A DNA stretch of 64,000 bases from Alphaproteobacteria bacterium (GCA_030424865.1 JAUHVR010000005.1:62001-126000), one strand, 5' to 3'; counted from the first letter of the stretch, positions 10,895 through 19,289 are shown. The notes: generated by a model not told the origin, from the sequence alone. Program-made: numbers and translations.

Positions 10895-11917
10895 TTATTC
10901 CGCGGCCATTTGCACGGGTGATCCGGCAAGTTGCGCCTTCTTGGCCTCGACATCGATGTCGTAAATCTTGGCCGCATTCAGACCCAGGATCTTTTCCTTG
11001 ATCTCATCCGTCAGCTGTACGCCACGCTCTTGCGCGATGTCGTCGGGGATCTGGTAGTCCCAGAACTTTTCAACCAGCCACTGAGGCGTCCAGATCGCGT
11101 AATCCGAGCCAAACAGCAGCTTGTCTTCGCCCACCCACCACAGCAGTTCGGCCATCACCTCGCCAAAGTAGCGGGGGCGCGAGTGGATAAAGGGCATGGC
11201 CACGGCGAGACCGCCATAGACGTTGGTTTCCTGCGTGGCGATCCAGCAGAAATCATCCAGCCGCGGCAGACCACAGTGTTCGATGATCCAGTTCAGGTTC
11301 TGGAAGTCGGTGGCGGCGTAGTCGACGTCATGCACGTCAAAGGCGTCTTTCGACAGCGGAATGATGGTCGGGCCCTTGTGAACATGGATGTTCCTGATGC
11401 CCAGCTTGTCGCACAGCTCAAAGCACTTGTAGGCCGCAGGATCGTTCAGCGCCCAGCCTTTGCTGTCGCCGTTCCATTCGGCCGTGTACATCTTTACCCC
11501 TTTGATATCAAAGGTCTCTTTCATGTAGTGGATGTATTCCAGCGCCTTTTCACCATCGCGCGGGTCAAAGGTGCCGTTGACGATGAACCGCTCGGGATGG
11601 CGCTCGGCCATGCTGTGGGACCGTTCGATCGACGAAAAGCCGTTCTTGTAGAAATCGCTCAGATAGGTCGACTGGATGATCGCCATGTCGTCGGGACCAT
11701 CGACAAAGAGATCGCGATAGACATCGTCGGCGCTGTATTTTTCGAACTTGGCCTTTTCCCACAGCTGATCCTCGGGCGAGAGGTTGGTGTGGTAGGCATA
11801 GAAGCAATCGATGAACTGCTTGCCATGCACGTTTGACTGGTTCTCGGGGCTGCCATCCCAGAAATGGGTGTGGCCATCCAGAACGAAGATCTCTTTTCCA
11901 TCAGGTGTCTTGAACAT
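10895..11917 (-). CDS. Amidohydrolase-family (TIM-barrel metal hydrolase) protein
   Basis: The protein has 340 aa in the amidohydrolase 2 family. The N-terminal metal motif is GHTHFWDG (H-x-H); downstream metal or active-site elements are IRNIHVHKGP, IIEHCGLPR and FGSDYAIWTP with the terminal aspartate. This gene accompanies propane/acetone-type diiron monooxygenases in actinobacteria and proteobacteria, but its reaction is not established there. A decarboxylase or hydrolase acting on an oxidised intermediate is possible. The start is supported by GGGAGGATAAA before the ATG. A 10-bp stem-loop separates it from prmD. Confidence 0.85.
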   Translation of the reverse strand: MFKTPDGKEIFVLDGHTHFWDGSPENQSNVHGKQFIDCFYAYHTNLSPEDQLWEKAKFEKYSADDVYRDLFVDGPDDMAIIQSTYLSDFYKNGFSSIERSHSMAERHPERFIVNGTFDPRDGEKALEYIHYMKETFDIKGVKMYTAEWNGDSKGWALNDPAAYKCFELCDKLGIRNIHVHKGPTIIPLSKDAFDVHDVDYAATDFQNLNWIIEHCGLPRLDDFCWIATQETNVYGGLAVAMPFIHSRPRYFGEVMAELLWWVGEDKLLFGSDYAIWTPQWLVEKFWDYQIPDDIAQERGVQLTDEIKEKILGLNAAKIYDIDVEAKKAQLAGSPVQMAAE

Positions 11918-11950
11918 TTTATCCTCCCGTAAAGTCTGTAGGTCCTGCCG

Positions 11951-11974
11951 GGCGCCGGGGTGGTCCCCGGCGCC
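11951..11974 (-). other. Intercistronic stem-loop between prmD and the amidohydrolase gene
   Basis: A perfect 10-bp G+C-rich stem (GGCGCCGGGG) with a 4-nt loop lies in the 68-bp gap. No T-run follows, so it is more likely an mRNA-stability or attenuation element than a full terminator. It would favour the hydroxylase and coupling genes over the accessory genes. Confidence 0.7.
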
Positions 11975-11985
11975 TTTGCGTGGGT

Positions 11986-12357
11986 TCAGATGAATTCCAT
12001 CACTTCGTTCATGTCGCCGAACAGGATGACGGTGTTGTCATCCACGCGAACCATTCGCCCGTAGTGGGTCGAGGTGTTCACTTCGAAGATCTCGGCGGTC
12101 ATCTCGCGACCCAGGAATTCGCTGATTTCATCCATCTTGAAGATCAGCTTGCCTTCGCCGTCGACACGGATGGTCGCCGGGTTGTAGGTGACGGTCACCT
12201 TGGGATCTTCGTCCATGAATTCGGCAATGGCGCGGGCCTCGACCGAGTCGTTCATGGTGATCCCACACTGGTGCGAAACTTCGCGGCTGCTCAGATCGAT
12301 GTCCTTCATCGCCTTGAAGATGTTCGAGCGTTCGCCGGTGCGTGCTACGTTTGACAT
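11986..12357 (-). CDS. prmD: Monooxygenase coupling/regulatory protein (MmoB/DmpM family)
   Basis: The 123-aa cofactor-free effector contains the family features CGITMNDSVEARAIAEFM and GEGKLIFKMDEISEFLGR. Proteins of this family bind the hydroxylase near its diiron site and control substrate and oxygen access and coupling to the reductase. The size and position after the small subunit match prmD/mimD. It starts at 12357 with AAAGGAC upstream. It is part of the prmABCD transcript. Confidence 0.93.
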   Translation of the reverse strand: MSNVARTGERSNIFKAMKDIDLSSREVSHQCGITMNDSVEARAIAEFMDEDPKVTVTYNPATIRVDGEGKLIFKMDEISEFLGREMTAEIFEVNTSTHYGRMVRVDDNTVILFGDMNEVMEFI

Positions 12358-12377
12358 TGCTTTGTCCTTTTTATGGG

Positions 12378-13439
12378 TTACGCGAGGCCGAGTTCGCCGA
12401 TGATCTGGTTCAGACGTTCGTGGCTGACAGCTCTGACGTCTTCGAAGGCGACCGGTTTGGAATGCGGTTGCGACCAGATCGGCTGCAGCGCGGCGGCGGC
12501 CTTGTCAGCCAGGTCGCGGTGCTTTTTCAGCCAGGCGGCAAACAGCTCGCGGTTCTTGGCGCCATACTCGGGGTCGTTGGCCAGCAGGTAGATCAGGTCG
12601 ATCGTGTTGGCCAGGTTGCGCTCGAAGTCGGCTTCGGCAGCCGAGATGACCGGCGGCGTGATGAAGTCGTTGTTCGCGGCAGCCGCCTGCATGAAGAAGC
12701 CCGAGCGGATCAATTCACCCACCAGCGGCTCAAACACGATGTTGGTCGCGAAGTACTGCTCGAGGTAGTCTTCCGAGCCCATGATGGTCTCGATCGCCTC
12801 GCGGGTCGGTTGCCAGATCGGGTCTTCCAGCCAGGCTTTCTTGCCCAGCGTGTCGTCCCAGCCATCGATGTCCATGCCGATCTCGGCCAGGTACAGGGTG
12901 ATGTCCTGCGCCAGACGCATCTTGTACGACGAGTTGGTCAGCGTCGCGTTGTTGATCATCTGGGTATAGCCATACCGCTGCGCCTGCATCATCGAGGTGC
13001 CCAGGCCGAATTCAGCATGTTTCCAGGCGCCCAGATGCTTTTGCAGGATGGTCAGCCAGTTCTTGTCGAACACCTTGTGCGCGCCGGCGCGGCGGGCGTT
13101 CGAGATGACGTTCTGCACCATCGTCTCGATCTTGGACTGGCGCTGATAGTGTGTCCGTTCCCACTCCTGGTCGGGCGCACGGAACGCATGCCAGTTGCTG
13201 GACTGGGCTGCGGTGTTGTCCTTCTTGTAGGCACCGCCCCCTTTGCCGCCTTCGAACTCGATGATCCAGTTCTGGATCAGATAGCGTTCGGGATCGGGTT
13301 GCACGTCAACGGTGACGTCCTCGTAGTGCGAGGCGCGACGTCCGCGCGGTTCGAAGTAGTTGTATTTCCGGCTGGTCGAGCCGACAAACGTTGCCGCACC
13401 GGCTGCGCCGGACCCAACTGAGCTTGATGTTGCTACCAT
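12378..13439 (-). CDS. prmC: Propane/acetone-type diiron monooxygenase, small (beta) hydroxylase subunit
   Basis: The protein has 353 aa. It shows the conserved N-terminal signature of beta subunits (SRKYNYFEPRGRRASHYEDV, then WIIEFEGGKGG) and the ferritin-like helices without the diiron ligands. It pairs with PrmA to form the hydroxylase. The region GSEDYLEQYFATNIVFEPLV is typical of the family. The start at 13439 has GGGAGGCTACC in front. It lies between the reductase and coupling-protein genes in the usual A-B-C-D order for this group. Confidence 0.93.
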   Translation of the reverse strand: MVATSSSVGSGAAGAATFVGSTSRKYNYFEPRGRRASHYEDVTVDVQPDPERYLIQNWIIEFEGGKGGGAYKKDNTAAQSSNWHAFRAPDQEWERTHYQRQSKIETMVQNVISNARRAGAHKVFDKNWLTILQKHLGAWKHAEFGLGTSMMQAQRYGYTQMINNATLTNSSYKMRLAQDITLYLAEIGMDIDGWDDTLGKKAWLEDPIWQPTREAIETIMGSEDYLEQYFATNIVFEPLVGELIRSGFFMQAAAANNDFITPPVISAAEADFERNLANTIDLIYLLANDPEYGAKNRELFAAWLKKHRDLADKAAAALQPIWSQPHSKPVAFEDVRAVSHERLNQIIGELGLA

Positions 13440-13483
13440 GGTAGCCTCCCTTGTTTGATCACATCACTAGCGTTCAGGCCAAA

Positions 13484-14542
13484 TCAGTGGCCCGAAGAAC
13501 CGGAAGTGGGTGTGAACTTGTCGTAGAAAATCCGATCCGTTTCGAAGTCGTGCATGAACAGGACCGGGGTCAGCGCATCGATCATTGGCGGCGGGCCACA
13601 GGCGTAGATGTCGCCGTCGCCATCGCAATCGAGTTCCTTCAGTCGGCGGTCGACCTCTTCGTGCACAAAGCCGCGCGCGCCGGTCCAATTGGCGTCATCA
13701 TCGGCATGGCTGAGCACCGGGATGAACTCGATCTTCGAGTCGGCCTCGGTCAGCGCCTTGATCTCTTCAAGTTTGAACAGATCGTCCTGGGTGCGCGCGC
13801 CGTAAAAGAACAACACATCGCGATCCTCGCCGCTTTCGATGTGGTCGTGCAGGATCGACCAGACCGGCGACATGCCGGACCCAGCGCCGACCAGGACTAC
13901 GGGTCCTTCCCGGTCTTCGCGTCGGAAGCACATCCCGTAGGGTCCTTCGATGTGGACCTCGGCTCCGGCTTTGATGCCTCCACTGTCGAGTTCGTTCGAG
14001 AACCGTCCATCGGGGTATTTCTTGATGATGAATTCGAGGTTTTTGGTTTCGCTCGGCGAATTTGCCATGGAGAACGAGCGTGTAATCTCCTCCCCCGTTT
14101 CCGTCCTGACCGTGATATCGACATATTGACCCGCCCAAAACTTGATCGGTGCGTTCAATTCGATTTTCACGCCGCGAATATCGTGGGTCAGTTTCTGGAA
14201 ATCGACGATCTTGCCTTCGAAGGTCTTGATCGGAATGGATTTCGACAGAACTTCCTCGTCATAGTTGAGCAATTCAATTTCGATGTCGCTATAGGCCTTG
14301 GACCGGCACATGAGGATGTGGCCACCCTCTTTCTCCATGTCGTTCAGCGCAAAGGTCGAATAGTTCGACATCTCCGTTTCGCCATCAAGCTGGATGCATT
14401 TGCAGGCCGAGCACTGCCCTTCGCGGCAGCCATGCGGCAAGGCGATCCCTTGTCGAAACGCGGCGTCCAGAATCCATTCGTCCTCTTCGACTTCGAATTC
14501 CACCCCCACGGGTTCCAGTCGAATGTTGTAGACTTCGGTCAT
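13484..14542 (-). CDS. prmB: Monooxygenase reductase, [2Fe-2S] and FAD, NAD(P)H-dependent
   Basis: The protein has 352 aa. An N-terminal plant-type ferredoxin domain has cluster ligands Cys39, Cys44 and Cys47 (HGCREGQCSACKC) and Cys79 (LMCRSKAY). An FAD domain follows with RSFSMANSP, and a nucleotide-binding domain with VGAGSGMSPVWS. It passes electrons from NAD(P)H to the hydroxylase. The start is the ATG at 14542, with GGGAGGACA upstream at a slightly long spacing of about 13 nt; a frame beginning at 14572 has no ribosome site. Two stem-loops separate it from prmA. Confidence 0.95.
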   Translation of the reverse strand: MTEVYNIRLEPVGVEFEVEEDEWILDAAFRQGIALPHGCREGQCSACKCIQLDGETEMSNYSTFALNDMEKEGGHILMCRSKAYSDIEIELLNYDEEVLSKSIPIKTFEGKIVDFQKLTHDIRGVKIELNAPIKFWAGQYVDITVRTETGEEITRSFSMANSPSETKNLEFIIKKYPDGRFSNELDSGGIKAGAEVHIEGPYGMCFRREDREGPVVLVGAGSGMSPVWSILHDHIESGEDRDVLFFYGARTQDDLFKLEEIKALTEADSKIEFIPVLSHADDDANWTGARGFVHEEVDRRLKELDCDGDGDIYACGPPPMIDALTPVLFMHDFETDRIFYDKFTPTSGSSGH

Positions 14543-14562
14543 CTTCGAATTGTCCTCCCTGA

Positions 14563-14608
14563 CCGCGCGCAATGCGCGGCGTGGTGTGCGAGGGCCCGGG
14601 CCGGGCCC
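14563..14608 (-). other. Two stem-loops between prmA and prmB
   Basis: CCGCGC and GCGCGG flank a 5-nt loop at 14563-14579. GGGCCC and GGGCCC flank a 5-nt loop at 14592-14608, extendable with one mismatch. Both lie in the 80-bp gap after prmA. They lack T-runs, so a 3'-end protection or partial-termination role that raises prmA mRNA over the rest is the likeliest reading. Confidence 0.6.
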
Positions 14609-14622
14609 CCGCGATGTTGCGA

Positions 14623-16287
14623 TTAGTTGAAGGCCGCGATCTTGAAGCCCTTGCGGTACTCGGCCACGTGGGCGTCACGTTCCGCAGGCGACATGGCGCG
14701 CAGCGCTTTGAGCGGCGAGGCCAGCTGGTGGCCGCGAACGTGCTCAAGCTTCCACATGTCCTTGTTGTCGAACCGCAGGTGCGGCTGCGGGACAAGGGTC
14801 TCGCCATCGTCGCGAACGAAGTTGAGATCCTTGATGGCGTCCGCCAGATCCCAGCCGTCGTAAACGGTTTCCCATTCACGCTTGCCCGAGAATTTGCCCA
14901 TCGCCGGGGTCGGACGACCCTGGTATTCGTCTGCAAAGGCCTCGACGGCAGTCCAGCGGTCCAGCTCGTGCGCAAAGGTATGCAGCTGCCCGTCGATTTC
15001 ATCGACAACCATGTCTTCGCGGATCAGGCAGGGCACCAGGCACGACCAGCAGCGGTGCGGATAGACGTAGCCGGTTTCCTCGTTGAAGGTGATGACCTTC
15101 TCACCCGGCTTCGACAGCTTGGCGTACCACTTCCAGAAGTCACCGAATTCGGCGTACCAGCCCGGGTACTTGTGCTCGAACCATTCAAAGTCTTTCTCGG
15201 TCTGGGCCTCGATGCGCCAGAAGTTGACCGGCCAGCCGACGGCAAAGAACTGGGCGACCTTGTGGACGTAGTTCTTTTCGGTGATCCGCTTCCAGGCTTC
15301 CTGAACGTCGTCGTGGTGAACCTTAACGCCGTACTTTTCGAGCGGCAGCATGTAGGTGCGGTAGTAATCTTCAAAGATCCACCGGTGCCACATCTCCGCA
15401 TAGGATTCCTTTTCCTTGTCGCGGTTGGTGGTGCCGTATTCGATGAAGGTACCGATCGCGGCGTCGACGATGGCGTGGTTCTGCCAGAAAGAGTACCGCA
15501 GGTCGCGTTCCAGAAGCTGGTGGTTCTCCGGCTCTTTCAGCGCTGCCATCAGCATCGAGTGGCCGTTGCCGATATGGCGGCTTTCGTCCGACTGCACCGA
15601 CAGGAACACCGTGGGCAGCGCGTAGTCGCCGTTGCGGGCGGCCTCGGACGGCATGGCCACGAAAAGCGTGTTGGTGAACGCCGTTTCGGCCACCACAGTC
15701 AGGTACATGCAGGCGGCGGTCATCACGTCGCCGGTGATGAAACCTTCACCGAACTGGCGGCCAATGGTGGTGGCGTAACACTTGCCAAAGGCCTCTTCGG
15801 TGATGTCGAACCCGGCGGGGTCGATGTAGTTTTCCATGTACCACTTCTTCAGGTTCATCTGAATCGTGGAGTGACGGAATTCGTCGACCATCTGCATGGT
15901 GAAACCGGTGCGCAGGTCTTCGCCCGGTGCCAGACGGGCCACCATGGCCATCGAGCGCGCGGCCGAGATTTCCGGGAAGGGGATGATCGCCAGAAACAGC
16001 TTCATCCATTCGACCCAACGGGGTTCCACATTGCGGAACATGTCGCCACGCAGGGCGGCGTCCAGGGCACCGTAAACGCGGTTGTCCTTTTCTTCCTGCA
16101 TCGGGAAGTAGGACCGCAGGACCTGTTTCATCGGGTCGCGGGGTGCCTTGGTGATCTTGTAGTCTGTCGGGAAAGTCGAAGCTTCCTGAACATAGGACGG
16201 GTTCCAGCCCAGATCAGAAATCTTCTTGGTGGCCTCCCCTACCGAGATACCACGTTGAGACGTGATTTTATTAAGCGTCAAAGTCAT
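14623..16287 (-). CDS. prmA: Propane/acetone-type diiron monooxygenase, large (alpha) hydroxylase subunit
   Basis: The protein has 554 aa and is the catalytic subunit of a soluble diiron monooxygenase. All six diiron ligands can be placed: Glu106 (PFPEIS), Glu136 and His139 (DEFRHS), Glu201 (AETAF), Glu235 and His238 (DESRHI). These fall within a few residues of the toluene 4-monooxygenase numbering. Gene order and partners (reductase second, then beta subunit and coupling protein, amidohydrolase, chaperonin, alcohol dehydrogenase) match the mim/prm group, which hydroxylates propane, acetone and phenol. The exact substrate here is inference. The start at 16287 follows GGAGG by 8 nt. Transcription is from the sigma-54 promoter at 16509-16525. 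Confidence 0.95.
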   Translation of the reverse strand: MTLTLNKITSQRGISVGEATKKISDLGWNPSYVQEASTFPTDYKITKAPRDPMKQVLRSYFPMQEEKDNRVYGALDAALRGDMFRNVEPRWVEWMKLFLAIIPFPEISAARSMAMVARLAPGEDLRTGFTMQMVDEFRHSTIQMNLKKWYMENYIDPAGFDITEEAFGKCYATTIGRQFGEGFITGDVMTAACMYLTVVAETAFTNTLFVAMPSEAARNGDYALPTVFLSVQSDESRHIGNGHSMLMAALKEPENHQLLERDLRYSFWQNHAIVDAAIGTFIEYGTTNRDKEKESYAEMWHRWIFEDYYRTYMLPLEKYGVKVHHDDVQEAWKRITEKNYVHKVAQFFAVGWPVNFWRIEAQTEKDFEWFEHKYPGWYAEFGDFWKWYAKLSKPGEKVITFNEETGYVYPHRCWSCLVPCLIREDMVVDEIDGQLHTFAHELDRWTAVEAFADEYQGRPTPAMGKFSGKREWETVYDGWDLADAIKDLNFVRDDGETLVPQPHLRFDNKDMWKLEHVRGHQLASPLKALRAMSPAERDAHVAEYRKGFKIAAFN

Positions 16288-16508
16288 ACCATGAGCCTCC
16301 TTAGAGCTCAGTGACCGAAAGCCCGGTCACGTTTGGCGGCTTTAGCCGTTTTCAATTTGGCACCCCGACGGGGCACCGGTTCTCGGCAAAGGTTGATGAG
16401 GGCGATTCCTTGGGCCGTTCACTCCGGCTTTGCGCCGGTGTTACGCCCGTCCTCTGGTCCTTCGTTCTTGCGGCCCAAGTGCTGGGCCTGTGCTTGTCCC
16501 CCATAGAG

Positions 16509-16525
16509 TTGCAATCGCCGTGCCA
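16509..16525 (-). promoter_or_regulatory. Sigma-54 (-24/-12) promoter of the prm operon
   Basis: Read on the minus strand the site is TGGCACGGCGATTGCAA. It matches the sigma-54 consensus TGGCACG-N4-TTGC in every conserved base, with the required GG/GC spacing. Transcription would start near 16498, about 210 nt before the prmA ATG. A sigma-54 activator with an intact GAFTGA loop is encoded at the end of the same gene run, and a sigma-54 paralog is encoded directly upstream. Confidence 0.95.
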
Positions 16526-16654
16526 AAGCGCCGAAATGTCGCAACGCGCGCGTCAAAAATTTGTTAACCCTCTGGTTTTCAATCATTCTTTTTGCGTGAT
16601 TTTTGTTCACCGCGATCTAAGCACTGATGGGCAAGGGCGAGAGGTGCGCGCCCT

Positions 16655-16706
16655 GTGTTACGTTGTTTTGCAACTGTAAAACCCGGACGATCTCGAAACT
16701 TTACAG
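16655..16706. promoter_or_regulatory. Candidate upstream activator site for the AcoR/MimR-type regulator
   Basis: An imperfect palindrome lies at 16655-16682 (GTGTTACGTTG facing CAACTGTAAAAC). CTGTAAA at 16674-16680 is repeated inverted as TTTACAG at 16700-16706. The cluster is about 130-180 bp upstream of the -24 element, the normal distance for enhancer sites of sigma-54 activators. Assignment to this regulator rests on position and symmetry only. Confidence 0.5.
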
Positions 16707-16733
16707 CCAGTTGGCACACCGCGTGACACCCAC

Positions 16734-16763
16734 GAAAAATGGGCCCCCGATGTGGGGGCCCAT
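16734..16763 (-). terminator. Rho-independent terminator of the RpoN paralog gene
   Basis: ATGGGCCCCC and its perfect complement enclose a 5-nt loop at 16739-16763. On the minus strand the stem is followed at once by TTTTT. It lies 39 bp after the stop of the RpoN paralog. It would prevent read-through from that gene into the prm promoter region. Confidence 0.88.
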
Positions 16764-16801
16764 GAATGCTGTCCTTGGTCTGCGGGTGGAAAGTGCCGCG
16801 C

Positions 16802-18043
16802 TCAGTTTCCCGCGCGACGGCGCCGGGCCGAGGGCAAACCAAGCTCTTTGCGGTACTTTGCGACAGCCCTGCGCGAGACAACGATCCCCTCTTGCGATAG
16901 AACGGACTGGACCTGGCCGTCTGACAAGGGCGCACTCGCCCGTTCGCTGCCGATCAACTGCGTGATCCGCGCCTGCACCTGCGGTTTCGAGTGGGCTTGC
17001 GTTCGGGTCACGGCACCCGGGCACAAGGCCTTGCCGGTGACGATGCCGGTTGGCCCTTCGATCAGCAGCCCGTTCAGGACACGACTGACCGTGCTCAGGT
17101 GGAACCCGGCGCGTTCGGCCACCTCTGACATCGTCAGCGGAGACAGGCCGACAGGACCCTGCCGAAAATAGTCACCTTGCATGTCAACAAGGATGCGCAC
17201 CACCTCTTCCAGGGCGGACTGTCGCAGACGCAGCGCCTGTTTCAGCGACCGCGCTTCGTCGCGCGCCTTGACCAAGGCCGCGTTGCCCTGCCCCAGACCG
17301 GGTTTGCACTGAACAAACTCTTCCAGATTGGGGTTGGTGAACTCGATCTGCCAGCCCGACTGTCCTTCCGAGACGATCACGTCCGGTTCGCGCATCAGCG
17401 TCGGGTCCGAGTGAAACTGGCTGCCCGGCTTGGGGTTCAACCCACGCAGCGCCTTCAGATGGTGTGCAACCTCATCCTCCGACAGGTCAACTTGGGCGGC
17501 AATGGCGGCGACGCCGCCCTGCTCTAGCAGCTCCAGATGGTCCAGTATGCGAGACCGCGCCTCGGTCAGTTGATCGGCCTCTTCCAACTGCAGCCGCAGA
17601 CAGTCCGCCAACCCGCGGGCAAACAGGCCCGTCGGCTCGATCCGCTTTTGCACAAGCTGCAGCGCGGACAACACAAGGTCAGGCGCGATCGACAGTCGTT
17701 GCGCGACCTCGTCGACCGACGCCCCCAGCCAGCCTGATGGCTCAAGCTCTTCGATGAAGGTGGTGACCAGCACCTCGACCATGCCACCCATGCCGATCAA
17801 CCCGCCCAGCGCCTGCTGGCAATGCGCGGTCAGGCTGGGCTGATCCGCGACGGTATAGGACTCAAGAAAGTCAGCGGCACCAGCACTGGGCGCGCGCCGT
17901 CGCAGGGCCAGCGCGGGGTTGTCCCGGGTTGCTGCCGACAGGTGATCCTGCAGTTCTTCGGTGCTCAGGCGCAGAACTTCGGCGACCTGCGAAAAGCGAA
18001 AGACCTGCGCCTGCCGTGTACGAAGTGTCAATGTTGTGCCCAT
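16802..18043 (-). CDS. rpoN: RNA polymerase sigma-54 factor, second (specialised) RpoN paralog
   Basis: The protein has 413 aa, shorter than housekeeping RpoN (about 480 aa). Region I is glutamine-poor but recognisable (TLTLRTRQAQVFRFSQVAEV). The core-binding region and the helix-turn-helix region (LSPLTMSEVAERAGFHLSTV, SRVLNG) follow. The C-terminal RpoN box is SRRAVAKYRK (consensus ARRTVAKYRE) at residues 390-399. It recognises -24/-12 promoters and needs an ATP-hydrolysing activator. Its place directly upstream of such a promoter suggests it serves the prm operon, as specialised RpoN copies in Rhodobacter serve particular regulons. The start at 18043 has GGGAGGAGA in front; the gene ends in its own terminator. 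Confidence 0.93.
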   Translation of the reverse strand: MGTTLTLRTRQAQVFRFSQVAEVLRLSTEELQDHLSAATRDNPALALRRRAPSAGAADFLESYTVADQPSLTAHCQQALGGLIGMGGMVEVLVTTFIEELEPSGWLGASVDEVAQRLSIAPDLVLSALQLVQKRIEPTGLFARGLADCLRLQLEEADQLTEARSRILDHLELLEQGGVAAIAAQVDLSEDEVAHHLKALRGLNPKPGSQFHSDPTLMREPDVIVSEGQSGWQIEFTNPNLEEFVQCKPGLGQGNAALVKARDEARSLKQALRLRQSALEEVVRILVDMQGDYFRQGPVGLSPLTMSEVAERAGFHLSTVSRVLNGLLIEGPTGIVTGKALCPGAVTRTQAHSKPQVQARITQLIGSERASAPLSDGQVQSVLSQEGIVVSRRAVAKYRKELGLPSARRRRAGN

Positions 18044-18133
18044 TCGATCTCCTCCCGATCTTCAGTGACAAATCTCTGGTCAAGGCCAGAAAAAGCGGTC
18101 TAGACTTCGGCAGACCCCAAGCCGGACAGCCCC

Positions 18134-19093
18134 ATGACCAACGATCCGCATATCCTGGCTGCGGTGACGCCTTTCGACTCCGCGCCGCCCGAACTCTCGT
18201 ATCCCGGCCTGTCGCCGCAGCTTCTGGCGCGGGTGAAACAGCTGTGGTCCGCCAATGGCATCGACTTCGATCCGGTCTGGCGTCTGGGCGTCCGTTCGCT
18301 GCCCGGCTTTCGCGCCGTGCCCCGGCCCGAGGTGGCCACCGACAGCGTCAGCGTCGATGGTGTTTTTCTGTTTGACCAGGCGCTCTTGTGGATCCGCAGC
18401 CTGTCGCAGGTCACAGCCCTGGGACAGGCGCAGGGGGCCGCGGGCCTGACACCCGCGCAATGGCATGGCTGGGCGGCGCTGAGCGCCCGCCTGACCGAAC
18501 AGCTGACCGCCCTGCGGTTGCTTGGCATGACCAACCTTCCGATGCCCGCGATGCAGATCGCCCGGTCCCTGTCCGAGGACGTCGACATGATGCTGGTGCT
18601 TCTGGTCCGGCCCAAGCTGGCCGAGCGTTTCGCCGCCTGCCAGTCGGTCGAAGAGGCCTCGGACTTCTGGCGCCGGCACATTGCTGGGGGGCGGGCCTTT
18701 CGCTCGGTCTCGGAAAAGCTGTACTCGGTGGGGATCGATTATTCGGCAGACACCGAATATGCCAAGTGGCGCAAATCGATCCTGGCGACACTGGGCGCCG
18801 CCACCCACAGCAACGCGCTGCCCAATCCGGGCATGACCAGCCAACAAGGCCCGGTGCAAATCACCGATGACAGCCTGAATTTTGCAACCTTCCGCATTCA
18901 TGAGCTTTGCGCCTATGCTTTCCTGCTGGACCCCCGGCTGCCCGAGGTTCTGAAAACCGTCGGGCGCACGCCCTCAGCGGCAGCGTCGGGCGACGCGACC
19001 CTTGCGGCCCTGGCCGGGCCGCTCAGTTGGGTTGTTTTGAACCAGATGAACAGTTTGAATTCAGCGGTTCGGGATCAGGCGACCCGGCCCTAG
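18134..19093 (+). CDS. Protein of unknown function, 319 aa
   Basis: I cannot assign this soluble, helix-rich protein. It has no signal peptide, clear membrane segment or cysteine motif. Two tryptophan-bearing helices (QWHGWAALSARL and EEASDFWRRHIAGG) stand out. It is divergent from the rpoN paralog with a 90-bp gap, so the two may share regulation. Its last four bases overlap the end of the convergent 59-codon gene. It starts at ATG 18134 with a weak ribosome site. Confidence 0.75.
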   Translation: MTNDPHILAAVTPFDSAPPELSYPGLSPQLLARVKQLWSANGIDFDPVWRLGVRSLPGFRAVPRPEVATDSVSVDGVFLFDQALLWIRSLSQVTALGQAQGAAGLTPAQWHGWAALSARLTEQLTALRLLGMTNLPMPAMQIARSLSEDVDMMLVLLVRPKLAERFAACQSVEEASDFWRRHIAGGRAFRSVSEKLYSVGIDYSADTEYAKWRKSILATLGAATHSNALPNPGMTSQQGPVQITDDSLNFATFRIHELCAYAFLLDPRLPEVLKTVGRTPSAAASGDATLAALAGPLSWVVLNQMNSLNSAVRDQATRP

Positions 19094-19269
19094 TGGGCCT
19101 TGGCCGTGTCCTGTCCAATCCGGTTCTCGGCGACCCAACGGGCCGCCAGCACCAGGGCCCCCGCGGCAAAATCCTTGCCGTGTTCGTCGATCATCTCTTC
19201 GGCGATCCTGGCGAGGGATTGAAAGTAGCGGTCCTTGCTTTGCTCTTCGGCAGTCAGGGCTTCGGTCAT
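19090..19269 (-). CDS. Small protein of unknown function, 59 aa
   Basis: This 59-aa acidic, probably helical protein (ARIAEEMIDEHGKDFAAGAL) has no recognisable domain. The start at 19269 is preceded by GGATACC; the longer frame lies inside the beta-propeller gene. It follows that gene by 20 bp on the same strand and closes a three-gene operon that begins at 20722. The gene ends by overlapping the convergent 319-aa gene by four bases. Confidence 0.65.
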   Translation of the reverse strand: MTEALTAEEQSKDRYFQSLARIAEEMIDEHGKDFAAGALVLAARWVAENRIGQDTAKAH

Positions 19270-19289
19270 GGTATCCTCCGTGGTCGGTC

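Larger units (their letters stand above)
16288..16801. other. Regulatory region between prmA and the RpoN paralog
   Basis: This 514-bp region has no gene. From the prmA side it holds a transcribed leader of roughly 210 nt, a -24/-12 promoter (16509-16525), inverted repeats suited to an upstream activator site (16655-16706), and the terminator of the RpoN paralog (16734-16763). The leader contains GTGACCG/CGGTCAC at 16311-16330 and CCGGC/GCCGG at 16424-16438, so its RNA is likely structured. Confidence 0.8.
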
